The notes beneath the pieces were generated by a model that was not told where the DNA came from, did no database searches, and saw nothing but the letters and a program-made list of their open reading frames with translations. From contig WTXG01000080.1 of assembly GCA_022496185.1 (NCBI GenBank), positions 62,001-126,000 of the forward strand: a stretch of 64,000 nucleotides of DNA, written 5' to 3'. Positions 1 through 10,394 of the stretch are shown here, in pieces. Within the stretch, counting starts at the first letter, position 1. Every line of letters starts with the position of its first letter. The DNA comes from Multifurca ochricompacta. Lineage: Eukaryota > Basidiomycota > Agaricomycetes > Russulales > Russulaceae. A program made the position numbers and the translations under genes.

Positions 1-226
1 AAAAGGCAGAGGGGAAAGACTAGGGGAGAGAAGGGGGAGATATGACAATGAAAGTTTATATATATATTATTATATTATATTTGAAGGAGGAGGAGTGGGC
101 CCCGGGGGAGGACGATGTAGTTTTCTTTGATTACATAAGCCATCTGAGATCATTTAGTTTTGGTTTGGCCATCCCGTCCGTCCAATCCATCATCAAGTCA
201 ACCTGGATCGACCGCCCGCTTTGTTG

Positions 227-263
<37 letters not shown>

Positions 264-1465
264 TAGATGATAATAATAGTGGGGGAGGAGGGGAGCAAAG
301 GGGGGCCGACAGCGGGTTCTGGATCTTAAGTGGCAGAATTTTCGAAGAGCGATGACGACTCCCCCTTTGACGGCGTCCATAGCTCGCTCGCTCGCTCTTA
401 ATCCGTTTCGGATCCGGTGCTAATATCCGCGCATCATTAATGTACGTGCGTATAATGTACGTGTATATGTATATATGTAAATCCATGTACTCCATCCATA
501 AATCATACTCTCATCTTTTTCGATTTGCGTTCCCATCCTCGGAGCGCTTGACGTGCACATAAGGTAAAAGCCAAGGCAAAATGTATATATATATATACAT
601 TTCTTATGTTCTTCTCCCGTCTCCGCAAGCGGGAAAAAAAGGGAAGGGCAAGTGGAACGTCGAACGGACAATGAGAGTGAGGTAGCGAACGCCATTCATT
701 CTGAGGTGACAGGTGCTGAGAAATAGTGGTTCCATGTTTATAGGGTAGAGCACTTTGAGCAGCCCTGAACACACGCGGTTGGCGCGCGCGTATTATGACG
801 GTATAATCCTGATCTCAGTCGTTATGCGTTATGCTGCGCGATCGACTGGGGCACGGCGAGTGCCAAGGTGCCAGCAAATCCCGGCACTTCAAAATTTGCC
901 TAACATTCAAGCGGAGTAATAATCCCATTGTTTTCGGGCTGGCCGAGGAGGCTAGTCCCCAAGAGGTTTAAAGGCCCAGGAAAAGATTGGCTTCAATCTG
1001 CAGTCCTAGCCTACCCGTGGGTGAGGGGATTGACCTAGACGCCAGCGCGCGGAAGACATCGGCTTCTGATCGTTGCGATTGCAATAAACCTACACGAGAC
1101 ACAAAACCCCACGCCAACACCACGTTAGGTCGCGTTGCCTTTTTAATACTTAGTCACGGCGCTCTTGCACATGCTTCATGCAGGACGCGGCCACGTCGTA
1201 TCTTGGTCCTCTCTCCGCCGCGCCTGAGTCAGGTCAATGTACTGCCCCGGCCATGGTCTTCACCTGTCATGCTGGATTAGTACGGCCTCCAACGGGGTGT
1301 GGAACAGTTCCCAAAAATCGAAAAAGAAACCGCATTAACTCATGTGAGTTGGTACCACCACCACCTCCGTCCCCTCGCTAATTATGAATGAAATTCCAAG
1401 CGCGCAACGACGTGATTAGATCAGCAATCTGACAGAAGGGTGCCAAAAAGGTATAACCCGTACAG
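1..1465. other. Intergenic/3' flank without a supported gene; TAA microsatellite
   Basis: I see no conserved coding sequence here. A (TAA)n run lies at about 228-263, with AT-rich dinucleotide stretches near 58-80 and 580-600. Open frames in this stretch translate low-complexity sequence and lack family similarity. The right part (about 1378-1465) may hold the last exon or 3' UTR of the neighbouring GPN1 gene. Confidence 0.5.
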
Positions 1466-3054
1466 TCAGGCCACCTCGACCCCTGTCGTACAACCTGCCG
1501 CCGGAGATTCCTGTGGAACACTCCGCCTGACATACGGAACGCAAACGGAAAAACAAGATGGACTCGAGGAGGGTATGATGAACGCACTCCTATCGATGAT
1601 ATTCGATTCGCCCCCATCATCCTCATCCTCCTCTTCTTCATTGGGGTTCCACCGGTCTCGCGCTGTGAATGTGTGGTTTGCACGGTCTACCGCTAGGTCG
1701 GCGAGCATCCTCGCAGTCGAGTCTTCTTTTTGTTTCTGTAGCGTCGCATCGCGCTGTGCACGCATCCGCACAAGTTCAGGGAGATACTCCCTACGTGCAA
1801 ATGCCAGAGTTGGTCACTCGTGAAGAGTTGAAAAAAAGGTGAGGACACGGACTTTTCGTATTCGTCACGCGAGGCCTCTACGGCTTCGAAAAAGTCGGAG
1901 ACACCGTCACCCGTCATGCTGGACACGCCTACTGACTGCGAAAATGAAAACCGGCGGTGAATGCGGTTCGGTAAAGACAAACTTTGAGATGCTTGTAGAA
2001 CTCGTCCAGGACCAAACTCATGCTGTTCATGAGGCTGTTCATGTACGTCGGTGAGCCTTCGTCGTCGGTCGTGCTTTGATGTGTCGCGAGTGCTTCTTGA
2101 AATACCTCAAAATCTCGCATCCACTCGAGTGCAAATGCGTGTGGTTGGGCATCGGTCTTGTTGAAGACAACAATAAAGGGAAGCTTGGTCTTGTACAGGA
2201 TACTATGGATGGAATAAGCGACGTTCAAGGAGAGATAAAAGGGGAGAAAGTGAAGGTGTGCCGGCATGGAAAGAAGAGGTATGAGTGGTATACTGGGATG
2301 TATGTATGCGAGCTCTCCCCAACAAGCTCAAGATGACAAAACAATGCAGGACATCAAAGATCGGAGTCACATACCTGCAGGCATATAGCATATTTGACAT
2401 GAACGTTGCAGGGGCAACAGTTCGCGGTGTGTCAACAACGTATGCGATAACAGTTGGAAGAGCCGTTGCGATTGCGTCTGTAATAATCGCACCGGATGCT
2501 GACCAGGTGAAAATCTCGATCTGGCCGGGTGTGTCGACAATCACATAGCTGGGTTGAAAGAAGAGGGAGAGCGCGTTGGAATGGCAATGAGCCAATCCTT
2601 TGCGACAAGAGACAAAGGAAAGATGGCCGCGCACTCGACATTCTCCGCACGTTTCTCGACGAGGTCGAGAACCTGGTCGAATTTCGTCGTGAAGAGATTG
2701 AGGGCGGTAAGAATGCCGCCGTTTGGCCCTAGATTGTACCTTTCATGGATGATAACCTCAGCGAGAGATTGTACGTAGAACTGCAACTGCGCACTGCTTC
2801 ATGACCTCGTGATAGTCTATTGTATCCCGTATGTCAATGTTTGCCTCAAAGGGAACGTTGGCAACTGCGGGATCGAGGTTAAGAATGTAAGGAGGTTTAG
2901 GTGGTGTGAGCGAATGAAGATGCGCATTTATTCTCTGCACAAAAGTTGATTTGCCAGATCCAGCCATTCCAATGGTGATGATGCAAACTGGCTTTTTTCT
3001 AATCCTTGAGCTTGAGCTTGAGCCTGTGGATTCCTGTCCTTCTTGAGCCGCCAT
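1466..3054 (-). CDS. GPN1: GPN-loop GTPase 1 (Npa3/XAB1 family)
   Basis: Cytoplasmic/nuclear-shuttling GTPase of the SIMIBI class; the family is needed for RNA polymerase II assembly and nuclear import. The ATG at 3054 opens an exon with the P-loop [10 protein letters not shown]. It is followed by LNLDPAV and, after an intron, YNLGPNGG, which carries the GPN signature Gly-Pro-Asn. Next come [12 protein letters not shown] (G3), the VDTPRT segment, FNKTDAQ (G4, NKxD) and SSMTGDG (G5-like). I place introns at about 2738-2793 (MKQ|YNLGP), 2549-2636, 2209-2373, 1932-1977 and 1779-1816; all have GT-AG ends and join in phase. The C-terminus is acidic (runs of Glu/Asp) and ends in a NIIDRS-type motif known from fungal homologues. 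The exact last exon is unclear: the literal frame stops at 1466, but a terminal intron could move the stop to about 1378. No broken motifs seen. Confidence 0.88.
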
Positions 3055-3302
3055 GCGATATGATATGATGAGATGAAATGATGATGATGATCAAGGGTTG
3101 ACGTGACCTTGACTCTGACCTCTGACTCTATGTGTGTGTGTGAGTGTGACCTTAAAAATTAAGACTCCGAGTGCGATAAAGAGGGGAAGGGGACGAGGGG
3201 TGCTTCTCTCTCTTTCTCTGGAGCTCTCTTAAACGTCCTCCTCTGACCTTTACCCTTTACCTTCTCCTACGATCTTATACCGATTATTTCCTATTTGTAC
3301 TC
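3055..3302. promoter_or_regulatory. Shared divergent promoter region of GPN1 and the FHA gene
   Basis: Only 248 bp separate the two start codons, which face away from each other. The interval has GATGATGAT and TGTGTGTG runs near the GPN1 side and pyrimidine-rich CTCTCTTTCTCT stretches before the FHA start, typical of fungal core promoters. No clear TATA box is visible. Co-regulation is an inference. Confidence 0.45.
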
Positions 3303-5780
3303 ATGGACGACGATATCCAGTTTTTAGGCATGGTATCTCCCATCTCTCCTCACAAACCCTACGCACATTCCCTGCATCCTTCCATGCAGCCGCCGGCGTC
3401 GGGTGCGTCTACTTCTACTACTAACGCACGACCCAATTATACTACTAGAAATGTTCTAACACATACGCTGATAGGAATCATGCTTGTCATCCCAAAGACT
3501 GGTGATGAGCCAACTCAGACCTTGCGCTTTCTCAAGTCTCGTTCTGCCGTCGTCCATATTGGTCGAGCGTCCTCCTCCCTCGTAGATGCAGAAAAGTCAC
3601 CAGATAGTATCCAATTCCGTTGCCCGGTCATAAGCCGCAGGCATGCCAAACTCATGTTTTCGTCAGGACACGTATGTGTTATTATTATTGTCCATCCCAT
3701 CCCATATATAGACGCTTTCTGATCCCATCCATGTGTGCACAGGTATACATCGTCGACTTGCACTCACATCATGGTACCCACCTCCTCAGACGGGATGAAA
3801 TTGTCTCTCGCCCTATCATCCCTGACGTCCCGATCGCTCTCCAGGACGGCGACACCCTCACCTTTGGTAAAGCCGTGGGCAAAGAACCTTACTGTGTCTC
3901 CCCAATAACCGCCAACGTCATGCTCATATACGATACTGAAGCCGTTCTCAGCCCTCCGGTGGCCCAACCGATCATTTCTTTAGTTGACTCACCCATCTGT
4001 CCTGCTACCCCCATCAAGAGCAAGCAGGACGCCACAGCTCCGAAGTCTTCCTCTTCTGGGCGCTACGGCCTCTTCGGCCCGCGCTCTCCTTCCTCTCAGT
4101 CCTCTCCGGGATCCTCCTCCGAAGATTTCTCCCAGAGTGACCACGACGGAGAGGGAGAGGAGGAAGATGAAGACGAAGAAGACGATGATGACTACCTGAA
4201 TCCGCCGGAGGTGTACTCCAGTACACCATTTGGCGGTCATGGTCAAGCACAGAGCATGAGCGGCTGTTACGCGCCTCTGCCGTCCCTGCATGGCCTCGGC
4301 CTGCTTGCTTCGCGCCATGTGATGCATCACGTATCAAATACACCTATTCATACACACCCACTTCACACGCATCTGAACATGCATTCGCAAATGGCTCCTA
4401 CTCTTAGCCTCGAGCGCAGGTCCACCCTTGACCGGTGGTTTACCGATTGTCCCCAGAGAGCTGCTGCGCAAGACCCCACGAACATGAGCCTCGAAATGCG
4501 TGTGGAAGAGCCAATGGAGATATCGCGGCCAGCCTCTCCAGCTGTTGCGAACTTGTTGCAAGACGTCCCCGAAGAGGTCATTGAGGAGGCTCTTGCCTCT
4601 GTTGCTCAGACGGAAGCGCAGATTCATGTGAACCCCGAAGAGCCATTGGTCATTGGGGCGTATCCTGGCTCGCCAGTTGGTAGTGTCGTCGTGTCTCCCT
4701 GGGTGGGTTCAGAGGACGTGGAGGAAGAGCCTTCACGCGAGCTGGTGCCTGAGCAGCAGCAGCAACAACAACAACAACAACAACAGGTGCAATCCCTGGA
4801 AGAGCCGGATCATACTTCTGTCGCAGCTTCATCTCTCATAGCGGTGGCTTCTGAGAGCGCCGAGGTGCTCGCTGAAGATGTCGGCTCGGACGTTGATGCT
4901 GATGGCGAAGCTGATATTGACCCCGCCTCTGCCACTGGTGCAGATACGGGCACATCAGTTGTTCACGAGTCATCTGTACTCGTTGGATCTTCACCAGTCG
5001 CTTCCCGGCCCATCACGACGCCCGGTCCAGAAGGGGTTGGTGTTTCTGCCTTGGGTATGACTATTGACGCGCGTCTCACCTCTCTGGACGAGGCGCTGGT
5101 CAACCTGTGGGTGCGTCGCTTTGCTCCTTATAATATGATATCATCGTCGTGCTTACTTGGTAACATGTCAGGGTAATGTGTTGCGCATGCAGATCGCACA
5201 CCGCAAGACGCAGTCGGATCATAAGCTACTCTCTGACCGCACTGACGCGCTTGCGGCTCGTGTTGATGCCGCGCAGGCCGACCTCCGGGGCGCCATGGGC
5301 GGAACGGATGAGACGGTGGCTCTGAGGGCCCGTGTGCAGGCATCGGAGGATTTACTCTCCGAGCTACAGGGACGCCTGTCGACGGCGGAGGCGGCAGTCG
5401 CAGAAGCGAAGGTGCAGGCGCAAGCTGCTGAAGAGGCGGCTCAGGTGGCGGTGACTAAGGTAAGTCCATGCACGGACGCACCGAGTGCGCTGTGCGCTCA
5501 TACGGTGCAGTCGGATACCGCTCCGGTGACGATGACCACTCCCGCGCCTATGCGTAAACGCAAGCGCGTTGAGAATGATGACGGTGAGGACGACGACGAC
5601 GACGACGGTGTTACTGTTGTCGAGGGAAAAGAACAAGGGGAAGGTAATTGTGTGCGAGTACGGGGTCTGAAGGTTCAAGGGAGGAAGCGGGCTCGCCGTT
5701 TTGCACGCGCGGCGGTGCATACGACTGCAGCTGTGGTCGTCGGTGCTGTAGCTGCATGGTCCGCTCTGGCGTTCGTATGA
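3303..5780 (+). CDS. Tail-anchored FHA-domain protein
   Basis: The ATG at 3303 gives MDDDIQFLG. The FHA domain spans about residues 55-170: HIGR, then the SRRHAKL block. After an intron at about 3673-3742 come VYIVDL, SHHGTHL in place of the usual SxNGT, and LQDGDTLTFG. The middle is long, acidic and low complexity, with a Glu/Asp run (about 4150-4190), a polyGln tract (about 4754-4786) and Ser/Pro-rich parts. A second intron at about 5107-5171 leads to an Ala/Glu-rich coiled coil. The end is a basic patch followed by a single hydrophobic segment rich in Ala/Val as the last 20 residues, i.e. a tail anchor. Two further in-frame stretches look like introns left in frame: about 3400-3471 (branch site TACTAAC) and 5460-5510 (AAG|GTAAGT). 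FHA plus coiled coil plus tail anchor is the architecture of SLMAP/HAM-4-type STRIPAK subunits; that assignment is an inference. Confidence 0.75.
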
Positions 5781-6341
5781 GATACTTGACGCGATGCTTA
5801 GAAAAGAGGTTCGTATCGTATTTCATTCGTCTTTCCCTTTTGCTTTCTTTTTTTCTTTCCTTTGTTCGTGTTCGTGTTCGTTCGTTCGTGTTTGGTGTTT
5901 TTGGGTATTTTTGTTTATCGTCGTCGTCGTCGTTTTTTGTTTGTGTTGTGTTGTGTGTACGTGTGTGTGTTGGTGCATTTGGGCGGGTAAATACTCCGAC
6001 TCCGATTTTGACTCCGCGACTCCGATATGGAGCTTGAGCCTTGCCCTGGGAAAGTATTCTGTACCTGCTTCTGCTTCTGTTTGTTTCGTTCGTCGTTCGT
6101 CCATTTTGTTTTATTTTATTTTCATTCCTATTGGGAGAGCAGAGGCTTTCTATGGATGGATGATAAATGTATGTATTCTATGAAAAATGAAATTATAAAA
6201 TAAAATGGACTCGAATTACAATAAAAGGCTATGAACTTAACGATCAACAAGGCAGTGACGTAAGGTGTCATCATCTATTCAATCATTCAATCACTATCAA
6301 CTCACTTCACTACACTCCCAACCCATTCACTTTTTTATTTA
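5781..6341. other. Intergenic, T-rich 3' UTR-like
   Basis: This stretch contains TCG-TCG microsatellite and GTGTGT repeats and T-rich runs. It is consistent with the 3' UTR of the FHA gene and the promoter of the next gene. No coding region seen. Confidence 0.4.
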
Positions 6342-6828
6342 ATGGATAATCCCATACCACCTCTCTCAACTTCAACCTCAACCTCAACCTCAACCTCCCC
6401 CACCTCCTTTGACACATGGCAAATTTGTACGCGTTCGTGTGTTTTCGATTCACCGTCACTGATTTCCTACCTTTAAGACTGGATGTGTTTTCACTCCTAT
6501 TCGTACGTCTCACCTCCAACCCCCTCGTTTCTTATCTTTATTTATTTTTGATAAAACAGACAACCGCATTCATCGTCGGTAGCGTACTAGGTATCTCTCT
6601 TGTCGTACGCAAATGTCACTCTGCCATCGAAGCCACCAAAGCTTCGTGCGTCTTTCTCTTTTTTTTTAAGATTTTTTCTTTCTCCTTGTTGTTTTATTTT
6701 ATATTCTTACAAACCCCTCTCTCTTTCCCAAAAAGGTTGGAAGAACGTGGTTGGAAAGTATCCAGTCACGGTATCACGATCAAGTCGACCTTGACGTCGA
6801 CGTCCAGTAGTAACCACCACAACCATCG

Positions 6829-6864
<36 letters not shown>

Positions 6865-7108
6865 TGAAGAGCATTCGAGACCTATCGCAGTTGTCGCGAT
6901 GAATCGTGAATTGTATTTGGACGTCACTCAGAGAGGGTTCATCAAAGCTTTCCAAGCATCCACTTTCGGACACCCTTCTTCCTCTTCCTTCTCCGCATCT
7001 CGAGCGGGCACGAGCGCAGGCGCAAGCGCGGGGATGACCACCATCACCAAAGACGACAATTCGGAACATAAACACCGTAAACATTTTCTGAGGTGGCTTA
7101 AAGGTTAA
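6342..7108 (+). CDS. Small single-pass membrane protein, function unknown
   Basis: I do not recognise this family. A hydrophobic segment (TTAFIVGSVLGISLVVRK, at about 6560) is followed by AIEATKAS. A T-rich intron at about 6645-6735 joins to LEERGWKVSSHGITIKS. The tail has a polyGln stretch of about 12 (6829-6863), a conserved-looking RELYLDVTQRGF, and a Ser/Gly/Ala-rich end with a basic HKHRKHFLR patch. The start is uncertain. The ATG at 6342 begins a Pro/Ser/Thr-rich leader (a CAACCT repeat in DNA), but the best donor after it (about 6427) does not join in phase with the membrane exon. The ATG at 6416 is in frame but would translate T-rich, intron-like sequence. A small organelle or ER membrane protein is possible; no evidence chooses between these. 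Confidence 0.5.
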
Positions 7109-7510
7109 AAAATCGATTGGGGGAGGTGAGCAAGCTCACACTAAGACAACGATGATGGCCCTTCCCTGAAAACGTGGGGGTCCGAGGGGCTTTCTTTAAT
7201 AATTCTTTGGGGCTAACCGGACGGTCAACTACCACCGGAACGCTTAAGGCTGCGGTTCAGGGCTCAGGCAGATGCGACTGTTGACCCCCCCGTCCTGTCC
7301 ACTGTACTAACTTGTGCTCTAAAAATAATAACTAGTGCCCAGTATCTATTCCTATTTAATTTCATTATCTTTGTCTCCAGTATACGTAGATATATTCGTA
7401 CAACCTACTCTACGAGGATGCACATCCGTCAAACCTCAAACCCCCCATCGTAAAACACGGGTGTGTTTGCGCGTCTGAACATGGGGAGGACAGGGGAGGG
7501 GAAAAGGGGT
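7109..7510. other. Convergent intergenic region
   Basis: About 400 bp lie between two convergent genes. Nothing coding is visible; it likely holds both 3' UTRs. Confidence 0.4.
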
Positions 7511-9854
7511 CTAAATATTGTCAACCTCCATTCCTCTTCCACTGGTAGCCCGACCAAGTAGCAGCGCCCGCTCGCGCTTCCGATGCGCAACTCGCTCCGC
7601 GCGCCGACTCCTCACAGCGACGGCTGCCGTCGGGAGTGAAGCCCTGCGCACGGCAAGGCGGCGCAGTCGTTTCGGAGCGCGAACCATGTCTGGGTCCAAC
7701 TCAAACTCGAGCTCATCACCCCCTGAGTCCAAAGTGGGAGAATGCGAGCGCGCGCGGGGACGTTTGCGTGATGAGGAAGAAGAGTTGTTGACCCGGGAGG
7801 TGCTCAGTCTGTTTTTTTTATTTTTTATGTGCGCTGTCAATATTTTTAACCCGTTTTTTTTTATGCATAAGGGGGAAAGGGAGAGGAGAGGGGGGGGGGG
7901 GGGGGAAAGAAAGATGGGACCACGTACAGGTCGTTGTTCTCATTAATCTTACTCTTGTCGTCGTCGTTGTCGATCGCCATACCCCTTATACCCCAGTCGA
8001 TGGTCACCTCTTCTTCAACTTCCATCCCCGCGTCTTGCCCCTCTCCAGCTAATTCAGGTTCAGCATCCATCGCCTCAGCATCCGCTTCACCAAACAGACC
8101 CTCAAGGACGAACGGGGTCCCAAGCTCACTCAAAATTTGCGCGTTGCCCGTCGCCTCGGCTCCGGGGCGACCTGTCCGCCGCTATTGGGAATTACAGAGG
8201 GTACGTGCGTCGCGTGCAGCGTGGGTGGCTCGGAGAAGAATGGGATCTTCTGCTGGTTCCAATCTATAATCACTTGACGGGCCGCGGTGAGGATGTCAGG
8301 TGTACCGCCCTGTGCCAAAAAAAAAAAAAAAAAGGCGTATGCATTAACTTTAATAATTCTTTTTCGGTGGGTTTAGTGCGCGATACTTGCCTTCAAGAGA
8401 CGCCCCGCGCTGAGCGCGAGCATGGTTAGGAATTCAAGAGTGGAATTGAAAGCGGGAAGGTTATAGATCTTCATCAACTTTTCTGTCTGCGTCCGAGCGA
8501 GGATTTGTTCGACTGTGATGGGAGGTTTTGACGATCGCGGATGAGGTCAAGAAGGACAAAGAAGAGGTACACCGCCGCGTACCGACGGAGATAGGATCGT
8601 CAATGTCCTCGGGTTTGACGACGTTGCGCAAGAGCACGGAGGATTCTTGTTGACCTTGAATGCTGTCATCGTCGTCAAAGATAACGCCTGGCGAGTCGAC
8701 AATCCTCAAGCCGCGTTCGAGCTGAATGGACTGTAGTTCCTTGGTATGTCCCGGTTGCGCTGCTACGGCGCACACCTAATCCCCCCACACGCATCGCGTC
8801 GTCAAATGACAAAGTCTCCAGCTCGATTGAAGCGCAAACACACACATACCTTGGCACGCTTGAGCGTATTGATCAAGCTGCTCTTGCCGACGTTCGGGAA
8901 GCCAACGACGCCGACGGTAATGCTCTGAGCCGCGCTCGGCTTGTACGCCTTGAGAAGACGAAGAAGGGCCGGTGCCGTGTTCGAGGCAAGGTTTGCGCGT
9001 TGATGCGAGCCCGCGGAGCGAAACGGCAGAGTTGGTGTCGTATGGCGCAGGTGCTTCAGCCATGCCTGAGCATTCTCGCGCGGAACTAAATCTAAAAAGA
9101 AAAATGAAGAAATGAAGTGTATGTGTGTGTATGAGGATGTGGGGGAGTGGAGATGACGCCCGCACCAATTTTGTTAAGTACAAACACCAATCGCTTGCCC
9201 TCGGCCTCGCGCCTGCGCACCTCTTCCTCGACCAACCGACTACGACAGCCTGCAGGGTCACGCGCATCAAGAACCAAAAGGATGACGTCTGCCTCATCAA
9301 CAACTCTATGCAGCGTCGAATGTAATATTTTCGTAGCTGTTCCTTAGTCTTGGCCCCCACAGACGATCCGACTTCCATGAGGCCGATAGTTCATCGTTCG
9401 TCGAGGCAGACATTGCGAGTTGAGCGAGCGACGTGAGGGTAGGCTCGGACGCCATTGTCGCGTCTTCATGTGGTGGGTCATGGGGTGGAGACTAGAATGA
9501 CAAATAATAATAAAAATAATAATAATAAAACAAAAAAAACAAAAAAACATGGCACTCGTATCAACGAACCCGATAAGATGGGGGATGGGATATAGGTGAG
9601 ACATACGGAACGTCTGCGTTGTTTTTCTGCATTGCGGACTTTAAGATCTGGTAAGCGTGGCACGCCTGGATCTTTTTTAAGTTCTGCATTTAAAATGGGG
9701 GCATCAGCTCTGTGTTTGTGTCCATGCGTGAAAGAAGGGGTAACATACTTGATTTGAGCGGGAGAGTCAGCTTTTTCGCATCTATAAAATCATATTTTCA
9801 TAAGGGTTGGCTTGAAGAGGTACGAAACTATCTTTGCTTACTATTCCTTCCCAT
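7511..9854 (-). CDS. Nucleolar circularly permuted GTPase, GNL3/Nug1 type
   Basis: Ribosome-biogenesis GTPase (60S maturation and export), nucleolar. A 13-nt first exon at 9854 gives MGRN and splices to a basic exon (AKKLTLPLKS), then LKKDPGVPRLPDLK, the N-terminal motif of the family. The G motifs come in permuted order: LDARDP, then FVLNKI plus D (G4, NKxD), RENAQAWLKHLRH, VGFPNVGKSSLIN (G1) and IVDSPGV (G3). A C-terminal NSTLEF and KGGTPDI region follows, then acidic and basic tails ending MEVDNI. Two sites need one extra base to keep the conserved frame: about 9313 (between KYYIR and LHRVVDEAD) and about 8166 (in a G run, before GAEATGNAQIL). One intron (about 8313-8393) uses a GC donor (AAG|GCAAGT). 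Because every motif is conserved, I read this as a functional gene with sequence errors. Confidence 0.82.
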
Positions 9855-10394
9855 GGTTATGATGATGGTGAGGGGGAGAGGTGAGAGGTGAGAAGGGGAA
9901 TATCCTTATTATATTATCCTTTATCTCGGCCACCACAATCACACGGCCCCGCAATGCCAATGCCACATGCCACTCTGGCCCGCTTGACCCTGACCAGGAG
10001 AGAGGTAACAAGCCATACATCAGAGGGGAGCGATGCGACCGACAGACAAACATGAGAGAAAGTTAAAAAACTAGATTTCTGTATCGGCCTCGACAGAGTC
10101 ATCTACAAATTGTGTTCTTCATGTCCACTGCGACCACCAGCCAGTAACGACAGTACAGTATAAAGAGAGAGAACGCGATCCAACCAATAAGGTGTGGCGA
10201 AAAAAAAAAGGGGGAGAGAGATCAAGAGCCCAACAAGTATTCAATTAAATGGATAGTCCGAAGCCACATAAAAACACTAGAGCTCCATCGAGAAAACAAG
10301 AAACATATTAGCAATGGAACGGTGTGGGTTACGCTGACACAAACGAGCGGAGATAAACAAAAAAAAAAGGTCCTTATCCTTGGAACTCGTCGGC
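9855..10394. other. Intergenic/3' UTR of the WSC oxidase gene
   Basis: This holds the promoter of the GNL3-type gene and the 3' end of the oxidase gene. A literal reading of the oxidase frame would extend to a stop at 10277, but the extra residues look non-native (see the oxidase entry). Confidence 0.4.
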
